Positions 54,618-64,000 are shown, counted from the first letter of the stretch. The stretch: 64,000 bases of DNA from Bacteroidia bacterium (GCA_014376805.1 JACMQU010000001.1:1-64000), one strand, 5' to 3'. Notes: generated from the sequence alone by a model not told the origin. Numbers and translations: made by a program.

Positions 54618-57600
54618 TTATTTAATACTGGCATAAAGCCATACCCTTAATAAAGAGAGTAACTGATCAATATCAACAGGTTTCGAAATATAATCTGAAG
54701 CACCTGCACTGATACATTTTTCCCGATCACCTGTCATAGCTTTTGCTGTTAAAGCAATTACGGGCAGTTTTTTCCATTTAGGGTTTTCTCTGATCCGTTT
54801 TGCCGTTTCATAACCATCCATTTCAGGCATCATCATATCAAGTAACACCACATTTATCTCAGGATGTTCCTGAAGTTTTTGTAATGCTTCCTTCCCATTA
54901 ACAGCCGCCAGCACTTTTAAATTTAAACTTTCTAACGCCTTGGTCAGCGAAAAAATATTTCGCACATCATCATCCGTTACCAGAACTGTTTTACCCTCTA
55001 ACACCTGATCAAGAGTTCCGAGTTTCTTAAATGACGAACTTGTTTGTGTTGATTTTTTTTCTTCCACCACATGCAAAAACAGAGATACTTCATCGAGCAT
55101 TCTTTGATATGAGTAAGCGGTTTTTATAACAATGGAATCGGCATATTTTCTGATCCGTTGTTCTTCTGCAAGTGAAAGACTTTTGCCTGTAAAAACAATG
55201 ATTGGAAGATTTTCAAGTGCTGCATCTTTTTTAAAATTTTCTAGCACTTCATAGGCATTATTTGCCGGTATTCCCATGTCTAAAATTACACAGTCAATCC
55301 TATCAGATTTTAACGCATCAATGCTTTCATTTACATTGTTTTTTATTTCCGACTGAATATTAAAAGTTTCCAGATAATAAGCAAGTGCTTCTGCATGCTT
55401 AGCATTATCTTCTACAATCAGAACCTTCTTTGAATCTTTACTCAGAACGTTTTCTATTTTCTTAAATATGTCATCCATTTGTTCTATTGCCACCGGTTTC
55501 TCAATAAAATCAACGGCACCTTTCAAAAGACTCTGCCTTCTTACATGGTGTGATGACATCATGTGTACCGGGATATGCTTTGTTGAACTTTCTTTTTTAA
55601 GAAGATCCATTACTTCCCATCCACTTTTTACAGGCAACTCCAAATCCAACAATATGCCTTTAGGCTGATAATGATTTGCCAGTTCCTGAGCTTCATCACC
55701 TCTAACACATACAATTGCTTTATAGCCTCTGGATCTTGTAAACTCAAGTAAAGATTTGGCATATGGAATGTCATCCTCTATTATTAAAATTATACTGTCT
55801 CCCGGTTGGCATATTTCCCGGTCGTCTTTTACATTGTCAGGTATTGTTGCAGATATATATTTATTTTCCTGCTCTTTAACGGGCTCTTGATTTGGCAGGG
55901 CTTGAACAGGAATGATATGATTAATCTCTTCCGTTTTATTTACAACGGTATCACTCATCTGATGAGGCAGTGTGAGCACAAATTCACTTCCTTTATTTAC
56001 TTCACTGTTTAAAGTTATTTCGCCTTGTAATAGCTTAGCAAGTTGTTTACTTATAGATAATCCTAGACCGGTACCCCCGTATTTTCTTTTTGTGGATCCG
56101 TCGGCCTGCTGAAATGCTTCAAAGATTAAAGCGTGTTTATCTTTTGGAATGCCAACACCTGTATCCTCTACACTAAATGAAATAAGATTATTATTTTTAG
56201 CTGACCGTGTTACATGAAGCTTAACAGAACCCTTAGCTGTAAATTTTATTGCATTTGAAATAAGATTTTTTAAGATCTGTTCAAGACGCATTTTATCGGT
56301 TCTTATAAATTCTGGCAGATCCCCGGCAGTTGATAAATTAAAGGCAATTCCTTTTTCTTTAGCAAGTTCTGTAAATAGGGATTTTAACCCATCAAGTACT
56401 TCTGTTATTTTTGTTTCTTCAGGATCAAGTTCCATTTTACCGGTCTCAATCTGCGACAGATCCAGAATTTCATTTATGAGGTTTAATAGTCCGTTGCCTG
56501 AATTTTGAATCACCTTTGCATACTCCACTTCATCATTACTAAGGTGCTTAAGTTTATTATCAGAGAGCAGCCTGCTTAGCAACAATATTGAATTTAATGG
56601 GGTGCGCAATTCATGCGACATGTTTGCAAGAAACTCTGATTTGTATTTTGTAGTGAGTGCCAGTTCCTGAGCTTTAGCTTGAATAACTGCATTTCTTTCC
56701 TGCAGCAAATTTGATCTCTCAACCAGTTCTGTATTGGCCTCAAGTAGTTCTTCCTGCTGTACCCTTAACTCTTCTTCAGATGCCTGTAATTGTTGGGTTT
56801 GTGCCTCCAGCTCAACATTTAAACTTTCTAACTCATTGTGCTGAGTCTTCATCTCTTCAGACTGAGATTGAGTTATCTCCAAAAGTTCTTGTTGCTTACT
56901 ATAACTTAACGCTCCATTTATACCTATGCCTAAGGCTTCTTTACAATTTTCAAGCAATTGCAAATCAAGTTCGGAAGGCTTTTTAATAAAACCAAGTTCC
57001 ATTATTCCAACAACATTTTTATTATAAAAAAGAGGTAAAAGCAATAGATAACCACCGGTACTTTCTCCAATGGATGAAGTTAACTTAAGGTGAGACAGTG
57101 GAATTTCATTTACAAGGATCGTTTTTTTATTCTTCAGGGCTTCCCCTGTTAATCCTTCTCCGGGTTTAAGATGTAATGCCGGGTTTACACATGCATGTTG
57201 AGCCGCCAACGAAAAATAACCACTGGAGTTGATTACATAAAATGTACCCACCTGAAAATTTAAAATATCACTGATAGCTTTAATTACATCATTGGCTAAT
57301 AATGCAACATCGGTCTGCCCACGCACTACATCACTTATCACGATTGTATGCACCTCCAGCCAGTTTTTCATCTCCAGTTCGCTGAAACTTTTCTGTAGTG
57401 ATATTGCCAATTTATTGATGGCTGAAGATACCCTGCCTATCTCATCCTGTTCGTTATCTCCGCTTCGTGCTGCAAGATCTCCGTTAGCGATCCTTTGCGT
57501 AATAACTTCCATTTGTGATATTCTGATAGAAGTATCGTCATACTTTTTCTCATCTTCATTTTGTTTTTTCAGCCGGTCTTCTGTTTCCCTTCTAATTCTT

Positions 57601-58208
57601 AAAAAGGAAACAATTGTAATACCTATAGATAACAAAGCGGCGAGAACAATAAGTATCGGTGCATACCTGGTATAAGCGTCAAGTTTAGCTGTTCTTATAG
57701 CAAGTAATCTGTTCTCTTCGGTTTTCATTTCAGCTATCTGTTTCCGGAGTTTATCCATGATAGCTTTGCCCTTCAGCATTTCCTCTTCTTTTACCTCATA
57801 AAAACCATCTTTTTTACTTAACTTTAAAACCTTATCTAATTGATTAAAACGATCATCAATCAGCGGGCTTATTAAAGAAAGTTTTCTTTGTTGAACAGCG
57901 TTATCTGAGGTAAGTTCTTTAAGTTTTCCAAAGGAGATTTTTATTTTATCATAAGCATAAGGGTCAAGGAAAATTGGATTTTTGGTAATAACAAATCCTC
58001 TCTGGCCAGTTTCAGCATCTTTAAGAAAAGATATCAGATTTTCGGCTTCTGATAATACTTCATTGGTATGGTTTACCCACTTCGCGCTGTCTATTAACCC
58101 TGTTATACTGCTGAGTGAACTTACAATACTTACCAGTAAAAGCACAGTTGAAATTATAAAAACCAAAAAGAGGTTTTTTATAATTTTTGTTGATGTTTCT
58201 TTTTGCAT
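54618..58208 (-). CDS. Hybrid sensor histidine kinase: CHASE3-type sensor, HAMP, GAF, kinase, three receivers
   Basis: A 1196-residue membrane kinase. Two membrane helices (~12-30 and ~182-205) frame a periplasmic sensor of the CHASE3 type (DAETGQRGFVITKNPIFLDP). HAMP (~205-280), GAF (~290-430) and a coiled coil rich in Gln/Glu (~440-520) follow. HisKA has H532 in FLANMSHELRTPLNS. The ATPase domain has N and G boxes (LKNLISNAIKFT, DTGVGIPKDK, YGGTGLGLSISKQL). Three receivers begin near 805, 928 and 1073. The coiled coil could be the substrate of CheR/CheB, as an alternative to a receptor. It sits between a REC-PAS kinase and a receiver gene in one tight operon. Confidence 0.92.
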   Translation of the reverse strand: MQKETSTKIIKNLFLVFIISTVLLLVSIVSSLSSITGLIDSAKWVNHTNEVLSEAENLISFLKDAETGQRGFVITKNPIFLDPYAYDKIKISFGKLKELTSDNAVQQRKLSLISPLIDDRFNQLDKVLKLSKKDGFYEVKEEEMLKGKAIMDKLRKQIAEMKTEENRLLAIRTAKLDAYTRYAPILIVLAALLSIGITIVSFLRIRRETEDRLKKQNEDEKKYDDTSIRISQMEVITQRIANGDLAARSGDNEQDEIGRVSSAINKLAISLQKSFSELEMKNWLEVHTIVISDVVRGQTDVALLANDVIKAISDILNFQVGTFYVINSSGYFSLAAQHACVNPALHLKPGEGLTGEALKNKKTILVNEIPLSHLKLTSSIGESTGGYLLLLPLFYNKNVVGIMELGFIKKPSELDLQLLENCKEALGIGINGALSYSKQQELLEITQSQSEEMKTQHNELESLNVELEAQTQQLQASEEELRVQQEELLEANTELVERSNLLQERNAVIQAKAQELALTTKYKSEFLANMSHELRTPLNSILLLSRLLSDNKLKHLSNDEVEYAKVIQNSGNGLLNLINEILDLSQIETGKMELDPEETKITEVLDGLKSLFTELAKEKGIAFNLSTAGDLPEFIRTDKMRLEQILKNLISNAIKFTAKGSVKLHVTRSAKNNNLISFSVEDTGVGIPKDKHALIFEAFQQADGSTKRKYGGTGLGLSISKQLAKLLQGEITLNSEVNKGSEFVLTLPHQMSDTVVNKTEEINHIIPVQALPNQEPVKEQENKYISATIPDNVKDDREICQPGDSIILIIEDDIPYAKSLLEFTRSRGYKAIVCVRGDEAQELANHYQPKGILLDLELPVKSGWEVMDLLKKESSTKHIPVHMMSSHHVRRQSLLKGAVDFIEKPVAIEQMDDIFKKIENVLSKDSKKVLIVEDNAKHAEALAYYLETFNIQSEIKNNVNESIDALKSDRIDCVILDMGIPANNAYEVLENFKKDAALENLPIIVFTGKSLSLAEEQRIRKYADSIVIKTAYSYQRMLDEVSLFLHVVEEKKSTQTSSSFKKLGTLDQVLEGKTVLVTDDDVRNIFSLTKALESLNLKVLAAVNGKEALQKLQEHPEINVVLLDMMMPEMDGYETAKRIRENPKWKKLPVIALTAKAMTGDREKCISAGASDYISKPVDIDQLLSLLRVWLYASIK

Positions 58209-58218
58209 AAAAGGGTTA

Positions 58219-59781
58219 TTAATTTTTTACAGGTAAAACAATAATAAATTCAGATCCTGCATCAATTGTACTGTTTGCAGTGATGATCCCATTATGTTTT
58301 TCAACTATTTTTTTAACAATTGCTAAGCCGATTCCAGTACCATCTAAGTTCTTATTTTCCAATTGCTGAAAAACGAGAAATATCTTATCAAGAAATTTTT
58401 CATCAAAACCAATTCCTTTATCTGCAACTTTAATTCTGCAGAAGTTTCCGTTAACAGCAGCCTTACTATTAAACTCGCATGTTTCAACAAGTTCTGCATC
58501 TATTTTAATTTCAGGATGCTGGAGTGGCTTTGCAAATTTAAAAGCATTACTCAACAGATTTTGAAATAGCTGACGCATCTGGTTGGGTGAACCTTCGATT
58601 ACGGGTAAGTTCCCCACCTTAACATTTGCCTGGAGATTCTCTATCTCATCTTCAAATTCACTCAAAACCTGACTAACAATTCTATTGAGATCGATGGGTT
58701 GAAAAACAACTGATCCCGGCATTCGTGAAAAATTTAACAGATCATCAATTAAGTCTGCCATACGCTCTGAAGATTCTATAATCCGGTTAAAATGCGGTTG
58801 TGCCTCCGGATTGTTTCCGATATATTTATCTTTGATAAAATTTGCATAAGTAATAATTTTTCTTACCGGCTCTTTCAAATCATGCGATAGTACCCAGGTA
58901 ACTTGCTGAAGTTCGCGGTTAGAAACCTCCAGTTCTATATTTTTTTTAAGTAGTTCAGAAGTGCGTTCTTCAACTTTTTGTTCTAATATTTCATTAACCA
59001 GTTTTTGTTCCTCTATGTCTGTAAAAGTGCCTACCCATTTAATGATGGAATCATTTTGTTTTACAGGTATAATTTTTAGCAAGAAATTTCTATATGCATC
59101 AGATCCTGAAACTTTAATTTTTACCTCGCCGCAATACTCCTCTTCATTCATAAAAGAGGTTTCCCAATGAGGAAAATTTGATTTATTTTCAGGGTTCAAA
59201 TTTGGTAATTGCCGGGTTTCTCCTAAATATTCAACCCATTTTTCATTCGTATATTCTATTTCACCTGTTTTACCTATTGTAAATGCAATCAGCGGCATTG
59301 ATTCCATAACAGTTCTTAGCTCTTCATTCCGCAAGGCTAATTCGGTTTGAGAGATTTTTCTTGCTTCAATCTCCTGTAGCAATTCAGTCTGCATTCTTTT
59401 AAGAGCTGTTTTTTGAGCCGACATTGCATAGATAGAAGCAACCTTTAATAAGAGTATGTCCGGATCAACCGGTTTAGTAATATAATCAATAGCTCCGGAT
59501 TTATATCCTTTGGTGATAAATTTTTTTTCTTTACTAATGGCAGATAAAAAAATTATAGGTGTGTCTTTAGATTTGCTGTAACTTAGTATTATTTCTGCCA
59601 CTTCAAAGCCATCCATGTCCGGCATCTGCACATCAAGAATAACAAGTGCGTAATTATTTCTGAGTATTTTTAGAAGTGCTTTTTCCCCAGATAAGGCAGT
59701 ATCCACCTCAAAATTATTCATTTCGAGAATGCTCTTTAAGGCAAATATGTTTTCTTGTTTATCATCAACAATTAATATCAT
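58219..59781 (-). CDS. REC-PAS-histidine kinase
   Basis: A 520-residue cytoplasmic protein with an N-terminal receiver (D50 in ILDVQMPDMDG), a PAS domain (~145-250, MPLIAFTIGKTGEIEYTNEKW), a coiled linker, HisKA with H300 in WVLSHDLKEPVRK and an ATPase domain (FDEKFLDKIFLVFQQLE, GTGIGLAIVKKIVE). The bacteriophytochrome-type HisKA and the receiver at the N-terminus suggest that it takes a signal from another kinase and relays it. It is 10 bases upstream of the hybrid kinase and overlaps the next upstream receiver gene by 1 base. Confidence 0.92.
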   Translation of the reverse strand: MILIVDDKQENIFALKSILEMNNFEVDTALSGEKALLKILRNNYALVILDVQMPDMDGFEVAEIILSYSKSKDTPIIFLSAISKEKKFITKGYKSGAIDYITKPVDPDILLLKVASIYAMSAQKTALKRMQTELLQEIEARKISQTELALRNEELRTVMESMPLIAFTIGKTGEIEYTNEKWVEYLGETRQLPNLNPENKSNFPHWETSFMNEEEYCGEVKIKVSGSDAYRNFLLKIIPVKQNDSIIKWVGTFTDIEEQKLVNEILEQKVEERTSELLKKNIELEVSNRELQQVTWVLSHDLKEPVRKIITYANFIKDKYIGNNPEAQPHFNRIIESSERMADLIDDLLNFSRMPGSVVFQPIDLNRIVSQVLSEFEDEIENLQANVKVGNLPVIEGSPNQMRQLFQNLLSNAFKFAKPLQHPEIKIDAELVETCEFNSKAAVNGNFCRIKVADKGIGFDEKFLDKIFLVFQQLENKNLDGTGIGLAIVKKIVEKHNGIITANSTIDAGSEFIIVLPVKN

Positions 59782-60206
59782 TAATGTATTATATTAATTT
59801 CAGTGTACATAGAGAAATCGAGATGTAATGCCTTTGTAAGAAGTTGAGATAAATTGTTTAGGTTATTAGGCTTGGTTAAAAATGCCACAGCTTTAAGTTC
59901 TTTTGCTTTTTCTATATCTTGCAAATGGCTGGAGGTTGTGAAAATGATAACGGGGATGTGCTTAAAATTTTCATCTTTTTTAATAATTTCCAGAAAATCA
60001 AACCCATTCATCTGAGGCATATTCAGATCTAAAAATATGATGTCGGGATTAGGGTTTTTAAGCAGTGCACTTAATCCTTTCAAACCATTATCTGCTAATT
60101 CACAAACAATAGAACTCTGTATATCCTCTATAGTTCTAACAAAAAAGAACTGGTCATCTTTATCATCATCAATTAACAGAATTCTGAGGGATTTTTTTTG
60201 AGCCAT
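59781..60206 (-). CDS. Rcp1-type single-domain response regulator
   Basis: A 141-residue receiver: acidic pocket D13-D15, phosphoacceptor D60 in IIFLDLNMPQMNG, K near 112 in FLTKPNNLN. It resembles receivers paired with phytochrome-like kinases. It is the first gene of the minus-strand signalling operon and its stop overlaps the kinase start by one base. The 206-base divergent gap upstream should hold the operon promoter, but no exact -7 box was found on this strand. Confidence 0.92.
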   Translation of the reverse strand: MAQKKSLRILLIDDDKDDQFFFVRTIEDIQSSIVCELADNGLKGLSALLKNPNPDIIFLDLNMPQMNGFDFLEIIKKDENFKHIPVIIFTTSSHLQDIEKAKELKAVAFLTKPNNLNNLSQLLTKALHLDFSMYTEINIIH

Positions 60207-60400
60207 TATAAGCTTACGAGTTCACAATGTTAAACTAAAATAAATTAGAAACGTTGCGGTATTAATTCCCCACAGTTATTAAAAAAATCGTGCCAAGGTT
60301 TTATATATTATGAATTAGTGCCTGAAAAATTTCTCTCACATAATTCCTTTCATCCAGATTTGACAACACGCTTTTCTTATTTTTTGGCATTTGTTTTTTG

Positions 60401-60408
60401 TATTTTTG
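60401..60408 (+). promoter_or_regulatory. -7 promoter element almost touching the endonuclease I start codon
   Basis: TATTTTTG fits TAnnTTTG and ends 5 bases before the ATG at 60413, so transcription would begin at or near the start codon. Confidence 0.5.
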
Positions 60409-60412
60409 TAAT

Positions 60413-62506
60413 ATGAGCAGGAAAAAAATTTCACTTCTTATCTCTTTCGCTATTACCTTAACTTCTTTTGCAGGAACCATCTCCATTGCACCGGCCAGTC
60501 TTTATACTTTTGGTAGTTGCCCCGTTAATTATGCTACTGCTCCGCAGAAATATACGGTAAGTGGAACCGGCTTAACACAGAATATTGTAGTACAGGCACC
60601 TGAACATTTTGAAATTTCTATAACTTGTTATTCCGGTTATACCAGTAATCTGCAATTAATTCAAAGTGGCGGTAGCGTTTCAGGCACTATTATCTATTGC
60701 CGGTTCAGCCCATATACCAGTGGTAGTAAAACCGGCAGCTTATTTAATAGCAGTGCAGGTTGTACAACCATAAACATTAGTGTTAGTGGTACTGCAACAG
60801 CCACCCCAGCTTCAGGCACCGGCGCATCAACCTATTATAACAGTATAAGCACTACACAAACCGGTGCTGCACTTAAAACGTCCTTATATAACAAAATATT
60901 AGGCCATACAGTAACTGCATATGGAAGTGGGAGCTCGGGCTTATGGGCCACCTATGCTACAACAGATCCCTTTTATAATGGCAAAGTGTGGGATATCTAT
61001 TCAACAAGTATCTGTGATACTTCACCCTACGAGTACACTTTCAGCACAAACCAATGTGGCACTTACAGTATTGAAGGGGATTGTTATAACCGCGAACATA
61101 GTTTTCCGCAAAGCTGGTTTGGTAGCAGTAGCCCGATGGTTTCTGATATGTTTCATATTTATCCTACAGATGGCAAAGTAAACGGCGTTCGTAATAATTT
61201 TCCCTATGGTGAGGTGTCTTCACCAACTTATACTTCCCTGCTCGGTGGCAAATTAGGCCCAAACACTTTTCCGGGATATAGTGGTACTGTATTTGAACCA
61301 ATTAATGAATATAAAGGTGATTTGGCTCGCGGATATTTATATATGGCAACCCGTTATGAAAATCTCATTGCCGGCTGGCAAACAAATGGAAATGCCAATG
61401 ACGTTCTAAACGGGAATTCTTTTCCTGTTTATGATGCATGGGTAGTTAATCTGCTAATCAAATGGAGTAATCAGGATCCTCCGGGTGTAAAAGAAATTAA
61501 CCGCAACAATGCCGTTTACGGGTATCAGGTTAACCGCAATCCTTATATTGACAGCCCTCAATATGTGTACAAGGTTTTTGGGGGCTTAAAACCGCTTGAA
61601 CCAACTCTTGCTTCAACAAGTTTTATTGTTAAAAGTAATACGGCTACCACAGCACTTATAAGCTGGAAATGCGGAAATGGAAACCGCCGCTTGGTTGTAG
61701 CCCGTTCTTCTGCTCCTGTTTCAGGTTTGCCGGTAGATTCAGGTTATTATCAGGCTAACAATACTTTTGGCAGCGGCACACAAATAGGTTCAGGCAATTT
61801 TGTAGTTTATGACGGTATGGGAAATACCGCTCAGATTAGCGGATTAAATAACAGTCTGGTTTATTATTTTACAATAGTTGAGTTTAACGGACAAGGTATA
61901 ACAGCTAATTATTTAACTGGTTCTGTATTGTCATCCACTTCTGTATCATTGCCTGTTGCGTGGCTTACTTTTATTGGTAATTTAAATAACGATAATAACA
62001 TACAATTAGAATGGTCTACTGCCTCAGAAACTAATACTTCACGTTTTGAGTTATTCCGGAGTTCTGATCAGATTAATTTTGAATCCATTGGATCTGTGAA
62101 GGCTGCCGGTAATAGCAGGTTAACAGAACATTATTATTTTATAGACGTAATAAATGACGACCCAAATAACAGTGCCTTGATTTACTTATATAAAATAAAA
62201 CAATGGGACAAGGATGGAAATTTTTGTTTTTCAAAAACCATACAGATCCGAAAAGAAAATATGCTCAGTAAAATCACTGTCGAACCCAATCCATTTGAAA
62301 ATGATTTCCGTATCTCCTGTGCATTATGTTATGGAGAGGCACAAATAATTCTCACCGACCTTACAGGAAAAACAATTTTACAACAACAAATAAAACTTAA
62401 AGATGATACAACTGTTCCCCTTCCGGATAACGTTAGTAGTGGCATGTATTTTTTACATGTCCTGCAACAGTCAAACCAACAAATCTTCAAAATCATCAGA
62501 CGATAA
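60413..62506 (+). CDS. Secreted endonuclease I with T9SS type A tail
   Basis: A ~697-residue protein. The signal peptide is [16 protein letters not shown]. An N-terminal Ig-like region (~20-135, [22 protein letters not shown]) is followed by the endonuclease I domain (~150-400) with H229 in [12 protein letters not shown] and [17 protein letters not shown], a FN3-like stretch, and a type A sorting domain ([22 protein letters not shown]). It cleaves DNA outside the cell, probably for nutrient or phosphate scavenging, or biofilm turnover. I start it at 60413; a TTG 15 bases upstream lies inside the promoter. MsrB follows one base after the stop. Confidence 0.93.
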   Translation: MSRKKISLLISFAITLTSFAGTISIAPASLYTFGSCPVNYATAPQKYTVSGTGLTQNIVVQAPEHFEISITCYSGYTSNLQLIQSGGSVSGTIIYCRFSPYTSGSKTGSLFNSSAGCTTINISVSGTATATPASGTGASTYYNSISTTQTGAALKTSLYNKILGHTVTAYGSGSSGLWATYATTDPFYNGKVWDIYSTSICDTSPYEYTFSTNQCGTYSIEGDCYNREHSFPQSWFGSSSPMVSDMFHIYPTDGKVNGVRNNFPYGEVSSPTYTSLLGGKLGPNTFPGYSGTVFEPINEYKGDLARGYLYMATRYENLIAGWQTNGNANDVLNGNSFPVYDAWVVNLLIKWSNQDPPGVKEINRNNAVYGYQVNRNPYIDSPQYVYKVFGGLKPLEPTLASTSFIVKSNTATTALISWKCGNGNRRLVVARSSAPVSGLPVDSGYYQANNTFGSGTQIGSGNFVVYDGMGNTAQISGLNNSLVYYFTIVEFNGQGITANYLTGSVLSSTSVSLPVAWLTFIGNLNNDNNIQLEWSTASETNTSRFELFRSSDQINFESIGSVKAAGNSRLTEHYYFIDVINDDPNNSALIYLYKIKQWDKDGNFCFSKTIQIRKENMLSKITVEPNPFENDFRISCALCYGEAQIILTDLTGKTILQQQIKLKDDTTVPLPDNVSSGMYFLHVLQQSNQQIFKIIRR

Positions 62507-62507
62507 A

Positions 62508-62945
62508 ATGAAAACTTTAACACAACACACTGAAGTAAAAAACGATCAGCAATTTGACGTAAATAAATCAGATAGCGAATGGCAAAAAGAGCTAAGTCCG
62601 GAACAATATAATATTCTGCGTAAAAAAGGCACTGAACGCCCCTTTACCAGTAAGCTGGAAGATAACTATGATGGAGGAACTTATACCTGTGCAGCATGTG
62701 GTAATGAGTTATTTACCTCCGATGCTAAATTTGACAGTGGCTGTGGCTGGCCGAGTTTTTATGATGCATTAGATAAAACAAAAATAGTAGTGCAAACCGA
62801 TTCAACTCATGGAATGGCGCGAACAGAGATCATGTGCGCCAAGTGTGGTAGTCATTTAGGACATGTATTTAATGATGGTCCAAAAGATAAAACAGGCCTA
62901 AGGTATTGTGTTAACGGGGGTTCGCTTAAATTCTCCAAAAAGTAA
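62508..62945 (+). CDS. msrB: Methionine sulfoxide reductase B
   Basis: A 145-residue enzyme with the zinc CxxC pairs CAAC and CAKC, the [11 protein letters not shown] motif, [10 protein letters not shown] and the catalytic cysteine in [11 protein letters not shown]. It reduces methionine-R-sulfoxide. The ATG at 62508 lies one base after the endonuclease stop. However, the same frame is open upstream to an ATG at 62403, and the extra 35 residues look like a lipoprotein signal ([14 protein letters not shown]). That extension overlaps the endonuclease tail by about 100 bases. Whether the enzyme is cytoplasmic or a lipoprotein is therefore open. Confidence 0.93.
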   Translation: MKTLTQHTEVKNDQQFDVNKSDSEWQKELSPEQYNILRKKGTERPFTSKLEDNYDGGTYTCAACGNELFTSDAKFDSGCGWPSFYDALDKTKIVVQTDSTHGMARTEIMCAKCGSHLGHVFNDGPKDKTGLRYCVNGGSLKFSKK

Positions 62946-63021
62946 AATTACCAACTTTTTCTATTTCTTTTATAAGGGTTAACTTTTTTGCATCTTTGTA
63001 GCCTGTAATTAAAGTAAGCAC

Positions 63022-63246
63022 ATGAAATTTTTTTTATCGTTACTTGCATTTTATTTCATATTCCGTTATTTATTTAACGGGTTGTTTAAAGTAAAAGTTT
63101 ATAATTTTAACCAGCATCACCATTATAAAGCTGATACCCAAAAAAGGGAGGAAGGAAAGGTTACTATTGATCCTAAGGTAAAAACAAAAAGTAATGAATC
63201 AGATAAAAAGTTGGGTGAATATGTAGATTTTGAGGAAGTAAAGTAA
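63022..63246 (+). CDS. DUF4834-family small membrane protein
   Basis: A 74-residue protein with one N-terminal hydrophobic segment (FFLSLLAFYFIFRYLFNGLF) and a charged, lysine-rich tail ending YVDFEEVK, typical of DUF4834 in Bacteroidota. The function is unknown. It probably sits in the inner membrane with the tail in the cytoplasm. The FkbM gene begins one base after its stop codon, so the two are likely co-translated. Confidence 0.85.
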   Translation: MKFFLSLLAFYFIFRYLFNGLFKVKVYNFNQHHHYKADTQKREEGKVTIDPKVKTKSNESDKKLGEYVDFEEVK

Positions 63247-63247
63247 G

Positions 63248-64000
63248 ATGCTGGAAAAAAAATTACGTTCCCTCTTATTAAAGTCCCTGGGCATCCGTTC
63301 ATACCTCAGTTTAGTTAGTTCTGCTTACATTAGGTTGATCAGGGCAGGGTTCTTAAAAAACAAATATCCTGAACTATTTTATTTATCATCCATTATAAAG
63401 CCCGGTTTTGTTTGCATTGATATTGGGGCAAATGTAGGATACTACTCTGTGTTTTTATCAAAATATGCCGGAAACCAGGGCCACGTATATGCTGTTGAAC
63501 CTGTACCTTTATTTGCTCAGATTTTTTTAAAAAACAGTAAAAAATTCGCTTCTAATAATATTACATTATATCAATGTGCACTTGGTGCTGAGGTAAAAGA
63601 AGTTATATTGGGAACGCCATTATTAGATGGGGTTTTCAGACATGGTCTTACAAAAATTTTGGATCAGGCCGAAACAAAGAATGCACAAACTTACAAAGCC
63701 GTAATGCAAATACCGGATGTGTTGTTTAACCCATTACCAAAAATAGATTTCATAAAATGTGACGTAGAAGGATATGAAGTACACTTGTTTCCACACATGC
63801 TTAATACGCTTAAGCGTTGCCTGCCACTTATTCAGATAGAAATTTCAAGTGAGATAAACAGGAGAGCAATAATTGATTTACTTAAACCTTTAGGGTATCA
63901 GGCCTATAGTTTGGCTAACCATAAACTGGAACTCTTAAAAGATGAAACTGCATTGTATTATGAGCAAGGAGACTTCTATTTTATGGCAGGTAGTAATTAG
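63248..64000 (+). CDS. FkbM-family methyltransferase
   Basis: A 250-residue protein, complete to the TAG at 63998-64000. It has the SAM-binding motif FVCIDIGANVGYYSVF, AVEPVP and IKCDVEGYEVHLF, diagnostic of FkbM-type O-methyltransferases. Substrates are often sugars or glycan side groups. It starts 1 base after the DUF4834 stop. A link with surface glycan modification is inferred from the family only. Confidence 0.92.
   Translation: MLEKKLRSLLLKSLGIRSYLSLVSSAYIRLIRAGFLKNKYPELFYLSSIIKPGFVCIDIGANVGYYSVFLSKYAGNQGHVYAVEPVPLFAQIFLKNSKKFASNNITLYQCALGAEVKEVILGTPLLDGVFRHGLTKILDQAETKNAQTYKAVMQIPDVLFNPLPKIDFIKCDVEGYEVHLFPHMLNTLKRCLPLIQIEISSEINRRAIIDLLKPLGYQAYSLANHKLELLKDETALYYEQGDFYFMAGSN

Noticed and set aside
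60289-60296. Sigma-54 -24 half site (TTGGCACG on the minus strand) upstream of the signalling operon
   Set aside because: The -12 GC is absent at the correct distance (T-run instead), so it is not a full sigma-54 promoter.
60301-60486. 61-aa minus-strand frame between the signalling operon and endonuclease I
   Set aside because: It overlaps the signal-peptide region of the endonuclease gene and shows no recognisable features.

Overview
The window is an AT-rich chromosomal segment from a member of the Bacteroidota. Five genes carry type IX secretion (T9SS) C-terminal sorting domains. Several promoters match the Bacteroidota -7 element TAnnTTTG. Gene families largely restricted to that phylum are present (DUF4292, DUF6427, DUF4286, DUF4834, DUF5723), and both methionine synthase and transketolase are split into two genes, as is common there. 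No rRNA, tRNA, CRISPR array, prophage or intact insertion sequence was seen. The composition suggests a free-living or environmental lineage near Chitinophagales/Sphingobacteriales, but the exact taxon cannot be read from the sequence.

Layout. 0-3.7 kb: tail of a T9SS cargo gene, a lone paaD-like gene and a DEAD-box RNA helicase with an RGG tail. 3.7-9 kb: a SAM-I riboswitch and a split metH whose two halves are separated by a four-helix-bundle (S23/IVS-type) gene. Four clusters of a 7-bp repeat (GACYATS) sit at the gene edges in alternating orientation. 9-13 kb: membrane and exported proteins (DUF6427, YdcF-like). 13-19.4 kb: hflX, then a polyprenyl-phosphate glycosyltransferase, a methyltransferase and a large GT2-like/PMT-like/TPR fusion, closed by a strong terminator. 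19.5-24.6 kb: a Fic-fold protein with an eroded catalytic motif plus a winged helix, DUF2795, menE, a frameshifted T9SS gene and a type B T9SS protein. 24.8-31.8 kb (minus strand): a cell-envelope operon running flippase, dut, sugar nucleotidyltransferase, TPR, DUF4292, EnvC-like. 31.9-36 kb: TPR/DUF4286, then a small membrane protein with a GT2-like membrane protein. 36.4-43.5 kb: rpoN, a WG-repeat protein, an M6 protease with T9SS tail, comF and DUF5723. 43.6-49.2 kb (minus): glutathione peroxidase, ispH, and the two transketolase halves with an exported VWA protein between them. 49.6-52.6 kb: a SET-domain gene, an island of degenerate palindromic repeats and a COG2509 flavoprotein. 52.6-60.2 kb (minus): a tightly coupled signalling operon (REC, REC-PAS-HK, CHASE3-type hybrid kinase with three REC domains, REC, CheR, CheB). 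60.4-64 kb: T9SS endonuclease I, msrB, DUF4834 and an FkbM methyltransferase.

How the genes work together. The metH region is a SAM-sensing methionine synthesis unit with an unusual repeat-bounded insert. The 14.6-19.3 kb genes look like a route for building and transferring a lipid-linked sugar. The 24.8-31.8 kb genes link nucleotide hygiene, surface polysaccharide and envelope maintenance. The 52.6-60.2 kb genes form a multi-receiver phosphorelay with chemotaxis-type methyltransferase and methylesterase domains but no local receptor or CheA.

The best candidates for something undescribed are: (1) the GACYATS heptamer clusters and the IVS-like four-helix-bundle cassette inside the metH locus; (2) the pseudo-Fic winged-helix protein; (3) the pseudo-GT2/PMT/TPR fusion; and (4) the receptor-less CheR/CheB phosphorelay.
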